Source: JANQPX01 sp039197065
Lineage (GTDB): Bacteria > Pseudomonadota > Alphaproteobacteria > Geminicoccales > Geminicoccaceae
Length of the DNA stretch: 12,021 nucleotides
Direction of reading: 5' to 3'
NCBI GenBank assembly: GCA_039197065.1
Contig: JBCCUL010000062.1
Location: 1-12,021, forward strand
Position 1 is the stretch's first letter; each line of letters opens with the position of its first letter. This document shows positions 1-6,449 of this stretch, piece after piece. The position numbers and the translations under genes were made by a program. A model generated the notes under the pieces. That model had not been told where the DNA came from. It was given only the letters and a program-made list of their open reading frames with translations, and searched no databases.

Positions 1-1
1 A

Positions 2-229
2 GTTCGTGACCTATTGACAGCAGACGGTCGCACGCTGGTTCAAGGGGCGCTGGGCTGGTTGTGGGCAAAACAAGAGCACAACATTCCAATCCCGGGAGCC
101 CGGACTGTCGAACAGATAAACGGAATTGCAGGAGCGCTGGATTTCGGCCCGCTACCCAACGGATCGATGATCGAGATCGAAAAGTTGATAGAGAGGGAGC
201 CGGAAGACGCACCCGAACGGGAGCGTTGA
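2..229 (+). CDS. Aldo/keto reductase, C-terminal fragment (cut by window edge)
   Basis: The reading frame is already open at the first base and runs to TGA at 227-229, giving about 75 residues of a protein whose start lies outside the window. The visible segment (DGRTLVQGALGWLWA, then IPIPGARTVEQINGIAGAL) is the usual C-terminal end of NADPH-dependent aldo/keto reductases. The IPIPGARTVEQ stretch corresponds to the strand and helix that bind the 2'-phosphate/adenine side of NADPH. These soluble TIM-barrel enzymes reduce aldehydes or ketones; the substrate cannot be told from this end. The TTG at 14 is not a real start, because in-frame codons with family-like residues continue upstream of it. 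The gene converges on the Fic gene, and I see no terminator hairpin with a T-run after it. Confidence 0.82.
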   Translation, partial: VRDLLTADGRTLVQGALGWLWAKQEHNIPIPGARTVEQINGIAGALDFGPLPNGSMIEIEKLIEREPEDAPERER

Positions 230-528
230 GGCATCCAACCGCCCGCTAATGGCTGCATTCCCGCCCGTACACGTTGCACCGCTGGGATCCATAGGTGGCA
301 CTGACCGCCATCGCGAGCAGGCAAGCGCTTGTTCACAGTCTTGCCGACAAATCCGGACACAAGAGGCCGGGAACCCGATCGTGACTTGCTAAGGTCGGCT
401 TGTCGATCTCAATTTCTGCCATTGGCAGACGCGATGACTGGAGGGCAATGCTTGTCGTTGACGCTTCCGGATCACGTCCTTGATCAACGGTCGATGTTCG
501 AAAAGCTTCGTGCTGGCCCCATCTCCAT
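230..528. other. Gene-free stretch between convergent aldo/keto reductase and fic genes
   Basis: No ORF here has convincing protein features; the short frames on both strands lack a ribosome binding site and family motifs. The stretch contains the left arm of an inverted repeat (299-344) shared with DNA on the other side of the fic gene. It looks like degenerate intergenic repeat sequence. I see no tRNA, CRISPR or strong terminator. Confidence 0.5.
299..344 (-). repeat. Left arm of 46-bp imperfect inverted repeat flanking fic
   Basis: Read on the minus strand, this arm shares with 1801-1846 an exact 18-bp block (GCAAGACTGTGAACAAGC), then 12 diverged bases, an exact GCGATGG, two differing bases and an exact GTCAGTG. 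That is 36 of 46 identical with no gaps. The equal spacing of the three blocks makes chance unlikely. It may be a decayed mobile-element end or a dispersed intergenic repeat; I cannot tell which. Confidence 0.65.
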
Positions 529-1638
529 TTATCTCTCTGCTGCTTCGATGATCGAATAGCTGGTACTTCGCCCACCAGCTTCATCACGCTTGAGAATGCC
601 GCGCTCGACAAGGTCGGTGATGTCGCGCAAGGCGGTATCCTGCGAGCACTTGGCGAGCTTGGCCCATTTCGATGATGTGAGCTTGCCCTCAAAGCCGTCG
701 AGCACCCGGTTCATAACCCGATGTTGCCGCTCGTTCAAAACCGCCGCCGCATGGGTTTGCCAAAACCGAGCCTTGTGCATGACCAGGGCCAACGTGTCTT
801 CAGCGCCGTCGATCGCTCGACCAAGACAGCCGAGAAACCATGCAAGCCAAGGCGTGATGTCGAGGGAGCCTCTCTGGCTCCGTTCAAGGATCTCGTAGTA
901 GGCGTTGCGCTCCTGCTGGATTTGCGCTGACATACTATAGAAGCGCTGAGCGCTGCCTTCTGATCGAGCAAGCGCGAGGTCGGCGATCGCTCGGGCGATC
1001 CGACCGTTCCCATCGTCGAACGGATGGATCGCGACAAACCAGAAATGGGCGAGGCCGGCCTTTAAGACCGGGTCGATCGTGCTCGGAGCATTCAACCAAT
1101 CGAGAAAGGCCTGCATCTCCCGATCAAGCCTCGATGCAGCGGGTGCCACGAAGTGAACTTTCTCCTTGCCGATCGGACCGGAGACGACTTGCATCGGCCC
1201 GCGCTCGTCATCTCGCCAGGCACCAAACACAATTCTGCGCATGCCGCTTCGGCCGGTCGGAAACAGTGCCGCGTGCCAGTCGAACAAGCGGTCTTTGGAC
1301 AAAGGCGCGTCATATCGTCGGGTCGCATCCAGCATCATCTCGACGACGCCCTCGACATGCCGATCGACTGACGCCGTCGCACCGATATCCATGCCGAGAC
1401 GACGGGCAATCGACGAACGCACCTGATCGGCCGGGAGCCTCTCCCCCTCGATCTCGCTCGATTTCAGAACATCCTTCGTCAGCGTCGCCAGCACGGCCTC
1501 GGCTTGCAGCTCAAAACCCAGGCCTTCCATCCGACCGATCAGTCGACCCTGCTGATGGCGTACATTGGCGAGCGCTGCCGTCAAGCGTTCACCATGCCAA
1601 CGAAATTGTGGCCAATCGGCCTGTTCATGGATAAACAT
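529..1638 (-). CDS. Fic/DOC-domain protein with C-terminal winged helix (class II Fic)
   Basis: This is a 369-residue Fic protein. An N-terminal Fic-associated region (IHEQADWPQFRW onward) precedes the class II inhibitory motif SSEIEG at residues 60-65, which fits [S/T]xxxE[G/N]. The catalytic Fic motif HPFDDGNGRIAR is intact at residues 205-216, with His205 and Arg216 present. A winged-helix-like segment occupies about 315-365. Fic enzymes usually transfer AMP from ATP to a hydroxyl side chain of a target protein; the inhibitory glutamate (E64) holds the site off until relieved. I chose the ATG at 1636-1638 because the family's N-terminus begins there; a TTG five codons upstream is the alternative. 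No antitoxin gene is adjacent, as expected when the inhibitory helix is built in. The target is unknown, and the C-terminal wing suggests DNA binding or self-regulation. The gene stands alone between repeats, which fits a horizontally acquired unit. Confidence 0.9.
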   Translation of the reverse strand: MFIHEQADWPQFRWHGERLTAALANVRHQQGRLIGRMEGLGFELQAEAVLATLTKDVLKSSEIEGERLPADQVRSSIARRLGMDIGATASVDRHVEGVVEMMLDATRRYDAPLSKDRLFDWHAALFPTGRSGMRRIVFGAWRDDERGPMQVVSGPIGKEKVHFVAPAASRLDREMQAFLDWLNAPSTIDPVLKAGLAHFWFVAIHPFDDGNGRIARAIADLALARSEGSAQRFYSMSAQIQQERNAYYEILERSQRGSLDITPWLAWFLGCLGRAIDGAEDTLALVMHKARFWQTHAAAVLNERQHRVMNRVLDGFEGKLTSSKWAKLAKCSQDTALRDITDLVERGILKRDEAGGRSTSYSIIEAAER

Positions 1639-1643
1639 CGTCT

Positions 1644-1685
1644 TTCGCCGCAATATCTGCGGTGAATATGGCAGCTATTCGCCGC
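1644..1685 (-). promoter_or_regulatory. Overlapping alternative hairpins just upstream of the fic start codon
   Basis: Three copies of an 8-base half-site occur in alternating orientation: TTCGCCGC (1644-1651), GCGGTGAA (1659-1666) and TTCGCCGC (1678-1685). The middle one can pair with either neighbour. With the right neighbour it forms a 10-bp stem (1659-1668 with 1676-1685, one mismatch, 7-base loop). With the left it forms an 8-bp stem (one mismatch, 7-base loop). The structure ends six bases before the fic ATG on the minus strand, so it could be an operator for a dimeric protein (perhaps the Fic winged helix) or a leader switch. No function is proven. Confidence 0.4.
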
Positions 1686-1800
1686 AACGCAAAGAAATTC
1701 TCGCCGTTCAACATGCAGCATGCTGGGTTCAAAACGACAGCTTCGACTAGCAACTGCGGACTTCCAGCCAGCATCGCCCCTCTCGCGGCCGCTTTTGCTA

Positions 1801-1846
1801 GCAAGACTGTGAACAAGCATGGGCTGGCCTGCGATGGAAGTCAGTG
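1801..1846 (+). repeat. Right arm of 46-bp imperfect inverted repeat flanking fic
   Basis: This is the partner of 299-344, in opposite orientation. The three conserved blocks lie at 1801-1818, 1831-1837 and 1840-1846. The two arms enclose about 1.45 kb containing only the fic gene. Confidence 0.65.
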
Positions 1847-2012
1847 TCAGTTTGAGACACAAGCTTTCTCAGCAGCAATGGCGGAAAGCCCGAAATTCGG
1901 ACATTCCTACTTGCTCCGGCGTCAAGCATCGGCAGCGTGAAGTTTCGAGCTTGGTCCTAAATCGAGAGATTAGCTAGGAAGGCTGTATTGTATGTTGGCG
2001 TGGATCGAAGCC

Positions 2013-2882
2013 CTAGTCCGATTTATCGATTGAGACTGAGTATACCTCCAGATCTTCCGCAATGCCGCTCTTTCCTGAGAATCCGTCTCTAAGGTTTTTC
2101 AGAGCTTGCTTATGCCGGTCCGACTCGTCCATGTGAACGCGAAAATGCGTGAGGATCAGTTGGCACACGCCGGCGCGCTCCGCTACGGAGGCAATCTCGG
2201 GCGGTGTGGGCGCAGTTTCGCACATAAACTGGGAAACGTTGGTATCATCGCTCAGCCGGTAACACCAATGCAACAAGAGATCAGCGTCCTTGGCGAGCAC
2301 TTCGAGCTGGTCAGTCAGGCCGGCATCGCCCGAGTAGACGAATTTTTCGCCCTCGCCGGTGACGGAAAACGCCATGCAGGTCAGGTATGGCTGCGCGTGG
2401 GGAACGGAGCAGGAGGCGAGCGACCAGCTGTCTCCCTCAAAGGTGAAGCCGGGCTCAATTTCCGTCACCTCGGGCGCCGGCCAGGGTCGCGGAAGCGTGC
2501 CGCCTCTTGCGATCCAGACCTCCTGGCTTCCCTTGAGTTCCGTTCGGGCGATCAGATCGTGCGCGAACACGCCGTCGCGGCCGAAGAGCTTTTCCGTGAT
2601 GTCCTTGATCGGTTCGGGGCCGAACACCTTGAGCGGCTTGCCGCCTTCGTCCCAGGCAGCGTGCACGAGCCGCGCATAGTCCATCATGTGGTCGGAATGG
2701 AGGTGGGTGAAAAAGAGGTAGTCGATGTCCGAAGGCCTGAACCCGGCCTCGACCAGACGGCTGACGACTCCCCCGCCGCAATCGAACAGGATGCGCTGTC
2801 CGGCCACCTCCAGCAGATAGCCTGAGGACGCACGGCGCGCATAGGCTTCGGGTGAGCCGGAGCCGAGAATCGTGAGTTTCAT
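2013..2882 (-). CDS. Metallo-beta-lactamase-fold hydrolase (RNase Z / AtsA-like)
   Basis: This 289-residue protein has the zinc-site residues of the MBL superfamily: THLHSDH at 59-65 (HxHxDH), His162 in SVPHAQP, Asp186 in YSGDAGL and His246 in LTHFRVH. Its start (MKLTILGSGSP) and layout match the RNase Z/arylsulfatase-like branch rather than true beta-lactamases or lactonases. That branch includes phosphodiesterases and the zinc-dependent (type III) alkylsulfatase/arylsulfatase enzymes. There is no signal peptide, so it acts in the cytoplasm. Its ATG overlaps the TGA of the upstream sulfatase by four bases (2879-2882), which implies translational coupling and a shared pathway. My inference is that it cleaves the same imported ester, or the product left by the sulfatase. 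A phosphodiesterase or other hydrolase role remains possible. Confidence 0.85.
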   Translation of the reverse strand: MKLTILGSGSPEAYARRASSGYLLEVAGQRILFDCGGGVVSRLVEAGFRPSDIDYLFFTHLHSDHMMDYARLVHAAWDEGGKPLKVFGPEPIKDITEKLFGRDGVFAHDLIARTELKGSQEVWIARGGTLPRPWPAPEVTEIEPGFTFEGDSWSLASCSVPHAQPYLTCMAFSVTGEGEKFVYSGDAGLTDQLEVLAKDADLLLHWCYRLSDDTNVSQFMCETAPTPPEIASVAERAGVCQLILTHFRVHMDESDRHKQALKNLRDGFSGKSGIAEDLEVYSVSIDKSD

Positions 2883-4309
2883 GGATCGATCTCCGGCGGC
2901 GGTGTCGCAGCAGGCGCGCCGAGCTTGGTCGCTTTCTCAGGACCTCCATAGCGCTCGATCATTGCCGCCTGATCGGCGAAAGCCTGGGCGTCGACCACCT
3001 CGATATCGATGAAGGCCCGGAGCGCTTGTCCCATGTCGCCCAAGACAGTCGCATAAGCGGCGTCACCGGCGAGGTCGGTCAATTCCTCGGGATCAGCCAT
3101 CAGATCGAACAGCTCCGGCGCGAAGCCGACATAATGGTTCAGCTTGAAGCGCCCCTTCTTCAGCATGAAGGCGCCTGATACGGCGCCCACCGCGTGATAC
3201 TCGCTAAAGATCGGCCTTTCCGCATCGACGGGCTCAGCTCCAATCTCCGGCAGCGGCCGGCCTTCGCAGGCGACGTCGAGGCCAAAATGGGCCGGGATGG
3301 TTGCGGAAAGATCCAGAAGGCTGACCGGCGTGTCGCAAACGCCGTTCGGAACGTTCGGGCCTGCCATGATCATCGGCACGGCGACGCTCTCCTGATAGAG
3401 ATTGGACTTACCCCAAAGACCGCGAGCACCAACATTGTCGCCATGATCGGATGTATACACGACGGTCGTATCGTCGCCGTAGCCCGCTTCCCTCAGCCCA
3501 TCCAGCACACGGCCGACATTATGGTCGAGCCAGGAGCAAAGCCCGTAGTAAGCGGCGATGGCGGAAAGCCGTTCCTCCGGGTCTCGAAACTTCGACTCGG
3601 TGTCCGCCATGGCGTTCTGTTTCTCGACCCAGGGATGGCGCGCATAGCCGGTGTCGGGATGCAACTTGACCGACGGCAGACTGTCCAGCGGATAGAGATC
3701 GTAGAATTTTTCAGGCACCACCAGTGGAAAATGCGGCGCGACGAAGCCGACGAAGAGGCACCAGGGACGGTCATCGCCTGATGCCTTGCGCGCATCGAAC
3801 CAGTCTATGGTGCGGTTCACAACCGCCTCGTCATAGTCGGTGTATTTGCTCGATCCAGGGCCGATAGTATCGCCGAGCATACGCCCGGGCATGGTGAGAC
3901 GTTCGTCCTCCTTTCGGATCGACGCCCAAACCATGCCGACGCCACCCGCCACCTGCATCGCAATATGCTCGACATCGAATCCTGCTGGATCCTCGTCATG
4001 ACGGTAGTGCAATTTGCCGATGCTCTCGACAGGAACGCCCTCTGCCTGCAGCGCATGCCCCCAACCCTTGGGCTCGCCTGTATAGGGCATGGCGTTATCC
4101 CAGAGCCGGATCTGATGGACATATTGCCCGGTGGCAAAGGCCGCACGCGCCGGCACGCATATGGGTGAAGGTGTATAGGCGTCGGTGAAGGTCAAGCCTC
4201 GCCGTGCCAGGGCGTCGAGGTTGGGGGTCTGCACGAAGGGATGACCGGCGCAGCCCATGGCGCGGGCCTGGTGCTCGTCGGACATGATGACCAGGAGGTT
4301 CGAAGGCAT
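2879..4309 (-). CDS. Type I sulfatase (alkaline phosphatase superfamily), choline-sulfatase-like
   Basis: This 476-residue enzyme carries the sulfatase signature CVPAR at residues 51-55; Cys51 would be oxidised to formylglycine, the nucleophile that attacks sulfate esters. Other expected active-site residues are visible: Asp11 (MSDEHQ), Lys99 and His101 (GKLHY), His193 (APHFP), Asp288-His289 (TSDHGD) and Lys301 (GKSNLY). The DNAMPYTG stretch near residue 71 and the C-terminal ELFDLMADPEE resemble choline sulfatase and its relatives. No choline oxidation or choline ABC transporter genes are nearby, so choline-O-sulfate is only a possibility. There is no signal peptide, so the enzyme is cytoplasmic. 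The gene starts three bases after the MarR stop and overlaps the MBL gene by four bases, making it the middle gene of a three-gene operon. Maturation needs a formylglycine-generating enzyme, which is not encoded here. Phosphonate monoester hydrolases share this fold and signature, so sulfate specificity is probable but not certain. Confidence 0.88.
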   Translation of the reverse strand: MPSNLLVIMSDEHQARAMGCAGHPFVQTPNLDALARRGLTFTDAYTPSPICVPARAAFATGQYVHQIRLWDNAMPYTGEPKGWGHALQAEGVPVESIGKLHYRHDEDPAGFDVEHIAMQVAGGVGMVWASIRKEDERLTMPGRMLGDTIGPGSSKYTDYDEAVVNRTIDWFDARKASGDDRPWCLFVGFVAPHFPLVVPEKFYDLYPLDSLPSVKLHPDTGYARHPWVEKQNAMADTESKFRDPEERLSAIAAYYGLCSWLDHNVGRVLDGLREAGYGDDTTVVYTSDHGDNVGARGLWGKSNLYQESVAVPMIMAGPNVPNGVCDTPVSLLDLSATIPAHFGLDVACEGRPLPEIGAEPVDAERPIFSEYHAVGAVSGAFMLKKGRFKLNHYVGFAPELFDLMADPEELTDLAGDAAYATVLGDMGQALRAFIDIEVVDAQAFADQAAMIERYGGPEKATKLGAPAATPPPEIDP

Positions 4310-4312
4310 GGT

Positions 4313-4789
4313 TCAGTCCTCACCTCGATAGTCAGCCGCAATTTCGAGCTTGTCCAGCACTCGGTTCAGCACGTCGAGTTCGTTCGCCGTCATTGATGAC
4401 CGAAGGTGGCGTTGCCGCTCGCGCATGCGCGGCAGGGTCGTTTCGAACAGCGCCTGGCCGCTGTCGCTCAGGCTCAAATGCTGCACGCGGTGGTCGATGT
4501 CGTCCTGCTTTGATCGCACCAGGCCGTCGGCGACAAGCGTTTTCAGATTGCGGCTGAGAAGCCCCTTGTCCAAGGCGGCGATCCGCGAAAGTTCGGACAG
4601 GCGCGTCTGCCCGGCCGCACCGACGAGCGCCAGAATCCGCCACTGCGAGATCGTCAACCCGGCACGCTTGCGCAACAGGGCGCTTGCCTGGGCATTAAGC
4701 TTCGCCTGCACGCGGGACAGCCGATAGGTCAGGAACTGATGAAGTGGCAGATCGTCCAGGGTGGCCGTTTGCTTGTTTTCTTTGGTCAA
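4313..4789 (-). CDS. MarR-family transcriptional regulator of the sulfatase/TTT locus
   Basis: The predicted product is 158 residues with the MarR layout: a dimerising N-terminal helix (LPLHQFLTYRLSRVQAKLNAQA), a winged helix from about residue 46, a recognition helix at about 73-90 (LDKGLLSRNLKTLVADGL) and a wing with the usual D-x-R (DDIDHRVQHL). I chose the TTG at 4787-4789 because GAGGGAGA lies about seven bases upstream of it. An earlier in-frame TTG at 4817-4819 has no ribosome binding site and falls within the palindromic operator region. MarR proteins usually repress divergent genes and their own operon until a small, often aromatic or acidic, ligand binds. The gene leads a minus-strand operon with a sulfatase and an MBL hydrolase, and is divergent from the transporter. 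Its ligand is probably the transported ester or its hydrolysis product (inference). Confidence 0.88.
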   Translation of the reverse strand: MTKENKQTATLDDLPLHQFLTYRLSRVQAKLNAQASALLRKRAGLTISQWRILALVGAAGQTRLSELSRIAALDKGLLSRNLKTLVADGLVRSKQDDIDHRVQHLSLSDSGQALFETTLPRMRERQRHLRSSMTANELDVLNRVLDKLEIAADYRGED

Positions 4790-4815
4790 TGCGCTGTCTC
4801 CCTCACGACGATCGT

Positions 4816-4860
4816 TCAACTTTTTAGTTGATCCGTCAACTTACTATTTGACCGGTCAAC
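4816..4860. promoter_or_regulatory. Probable MarR operator region: twin 14-bp palindromes in the divergent promoter
   Basis: Two 14-bp sites with matching half-sites stand here: GTTGATCCGTCAAC (4827-4840) and TTTGACCGGTCAAC (4847-4860), starting 20 bp apart, about two helical turns. The second contains a perfect 12-bp palindrome, TTGACCGGTCAA. A further half-site TCAACT (4816-4821) pairs with AGTTGA (4826-4831) as another inverted repeat. Such TTGA/TCAA palindromes are typical of MarR-dimer operators. A possible -10, TACTAT (4842-4847), for the plus strand lies between the two sites, but I find no good matching -35. On the minus strand TTGACG (4839-4834) could serve as a -35. Binding here could control both transcription units. 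Confidence 0.7.
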
Positions 4861-4898
4861 CTTTTTGTGGCTGGTTGGTTCTCAAAAGGGAGGTGCAG

Positions 4899-5846
4899 AT
4901 GAAACGACTTCTGGGACGAGTGATAGCGACCGCAGGCCTTCTTGCTTTTTCAGCGAGCGCCATGGCCGAGGATTGGACCCCGCCAGGGCCGATCAAATTG
5001 CTGATCGCCTTTGCTGCAGGTGGTGGTGCTGACACCCAGGCGCGCATGATCGCCGCCGAACTTGAGGCCGCCAAGGGCTGGAAGATCATTCCCGAGCAGG
5101 CGACTGGCAAAGGCGGATTGAACGCGGTCAAGGCCTTGAACGCAGCGCCCAAGGACGGCACGACCATCGCCATGATCGTGACCGAGTCGCTCGGTTACAA
5201 CATGCGTGCCGCCAATGCCGGCGGGCCCGACGCAGCAACGCCGATTACGACAACCGCCGGCTCGCAAATGGCTGTGGTCGCTCTCACCAGCAAGGGCTAC
5301 AAGACGCTCGGCGACGTCATAGAGGCAGCCAAGGGCGGCGAAGAGATCCGCTTCGGCGCGATGAGCCCTGCCCTTGGCGATCTTGCCTATGTCATCGGCA
5401 AGGAAAACGGCGTCGACTTCAACATCGTTCAGGTCAAGGGCGGCAAAGCGGTGATGAACGGCTTGAACGCCGGCGATCTGGACGTTGGCTTTGGCGCCGG
5501 CATCCAGGCCAAGGCGGTTGCGGCCGGCGAGATGGTCGAGTTGGCCTCCGCCAAGAGTGGCTCGCTCCCTGGAACCCCTGATGCACCGTTGCTGACGGAG
5601 TATGGCGTCGAGTTCACCAACGACACTATGTTTCTGATCGCCGGTCCCGGCGGCATGGATCCTGCGGCGCGCGAAGGGATCGCCGCAGCCATCGCCGAGG
5701 TGCTGAACACCGAAGGCTCGGAAGCCGCAGGCTTTATCAAGAAAGGCTTCGGCGGTGTCGATCTTCGCGCCGGCGATGAGCTGGCGGCCTTCATCCAGGA
5801 GGGCTATGACCAGGCCGGCGGGCTGCTCGACGCTTCAGCCGAATAA
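4899..5846 (+). CDS. TTT transporter periplasmic substrate-binding protein (TctC/Bug family)
   Basis: This 315-residue protein begins with a clear signal peptide (MKRLLGRVIATAGLLAFSASAMA, cleavage after residue 23). The mature part has the family's N-terminal strand and loop (IKLLIAFAAGGGADTQAR, about 32-49), which in TctC/Bug proteins contacts the carboxylate of the ligand. The ATG at 4899 is preceded by a strong ribosome binding site, AAAGGGAGGTG (4885-4895); the open frame further upstream lacks these signals. Family members capture carboxylates or other small anions in the periplasm and hand them to the TctA/TctB membrane pair, driven by an ion gradient rather than ATP. It is the first gene of the plus-strand operon, followed by the two membrane subunits and a sulfatase, so the ligand may be an anionic ester (inference). 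Specificity cannot be read from sequence. Confidence 0.9.
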   Translation: MKRLLGRVIATAGLLAFSASAMAEDWTPPGPIKLLIAFAAGGGADTQARMIAAELEAAKGWKIIPEQATGKGGLNAVKALNAAPKDGTTIAMIVTESLGYNMRAANAGGPDAATPITTTAGSQMAVVALTSKGYKTLGDVIEAAKGGEEIRFGAMSPALGDLAYVIGKENGVDFNIVQVKGGKAVMNGLNAGDLDVGFGAGIQAKAVAAGEMVELASAKSGSLPGTPDAPLLTEYGVEFTNDTMFLIAGPGGMDPAAREGIAAAIAEVLNTEGSEAAGFIKKGFGGVDLRAGDELAAFIQEGYDQAGGLLDASAE

Positions 5847-5853
5847 GGTATCA

Positions 5854-5882
5854 GAGGTGTCGGCCATCGAGGTTGGCGCCTC
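5854..5882 (+). promoter_or_regulatory. Intercistronic RNA hairpin between binding-protein and membrane-subunit genes
   Basis: In RNA, bases 5854-5865 pair with 5871-5882 across a five-base AUCGA loop. This gives a 12-bp stem with eight Watson-Crick and four G-U pairs and no bulge. It sits 8 bases after the binding-protein stop and ends 18 bases before the next start. It lacks a T-run, so it is not a classic terminator. Hairpins in this position in transporter operons often stabilise the upstream message, giving more binding protein than membrane protein; that role is inferred here. Confidence 0.55.
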
Positions 5883-5900
5883 CATTCGGGTGGACTGACG

Positions 5901-6449
5901 GTGCTCCGGTCGCTCTCCTCCAGTCATATCCTTGGCCTGGTCTGTATCCTTGCCACCGTCTTGGCGCTGGCTGTTTGGATACCCCTCGATATCGAGACGG
6001 GCCTGATCGAGAAAGTGAGGCGGCAGACCAGTATCGGCGACTCGCTGCTGCCGACGCTGGCCTGCGGCTTCGTGTTGCTTGGCGGTCTTTTTCTGTTCCT
6101 TCCGGGTAAAGATTCGGGGGAAGCACTTACCGGCGTCAATCTCCGCTATCTCATCTTGCTGCTCGTCATTCTCGCGGTCGCCTTTGCCGCCATGCGCTGG
6201 CTCGGGCCTGTGCTGGTCTGGGCCTTCACCGAAGAGGGCGTCTACCGCAATCTCCGTGACACAGCGCCCTGGAAGTATGTCGGCTACATCACCGGCGGCA
6301 CCATCCTGGTCTCTGGGCTTTTGGCAATGGTCGAGGGCAAGGTGACTGTCCGCGGTATCGTCATCGGCCTCATTGCGACGCTCGCCCTGATCCTGGTCTA
6401 CGATCTTCCCTTCGACGATCTCTTGCTGCCGCCCAACGGCGACGTCTGA
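5901..6449 (+). CDS. TTT transporter small membrane subunit (TctB-like)
   Basis: This 182-residue, strongly hydrophobic protein has about five membrane segments (near residues 10-27, 50-67, 82-99, 127-143 and 150-167). Sequence in this family is poorly conserved, so the call rests mainly on size, topology and its place between the binding protein and the TctA-like subunit. It starts with GTG at 5901, with GGTGGA six bases upstream as the likely ribosome binding site. The TGA overlaps the ATG of the next gene by one base, indicating translational coupling and fixed stoichiometry. The subunit sits in the inner membrane with the large subunit; its exact role in transport is not well defined. It is somewhat longer than the usual 140-170 residues. 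Confidence 0.85.
   Translation: MLRSLSSSHILGLVCILATVLALAVWIPLDIETGLIEKVRRQTSIGDSLLPTLACGFVLLGGLFLFLPGKDSGEALTGVNLRYLILLLVILAVAFAAMRWLGPVLVWAFTEEGVYRNLRDTAPWKYVGYITGGTILVSGLLAMVEGKVTVRGIVIGLIATLALILVYDLPFDDLLLPPNGDV

Larger units (their letters stand above)
1639..2012. other. Gene-free stretch upstream of fic and downstream of the MBL gene
   Basis: Only short frames without ribosome binding sites or family motifs occur here. The region holds the overlapping hairpins next to the fic start (1644-1685) and the right arm of the inverted repeat (1801-1846). The remainder has the look of degenerate intergenic repeat DNA. No convincing rho-independent terminator follows the MBL gene that ends at 2013. 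Confidence 0.5.

Noticed and set aside
329..559. Plus-strand open frame of 76 codons in the aldo/keto reductase-fic gap
   Set aside because: It overlaps the repeat arm and the fic 3' end, has no ribosome binding site and shows no protein-like pattern.
2106..2825. Long plus-strand open frame of 239 codons
   Set aside because: It lies antisense to the MBL hydrolase gene, whose zinc motifs and operon overlap are clear; the plus frame has no recognisable family pattern.
4817..4819. TTG as the start of the MarR regulator (168 residues)
   Set aside because: No Shine-Dalgarno sequence and located inside the palindromic operator region; the TTG at 4787-4789 has GAGGGAGA at good spacing.
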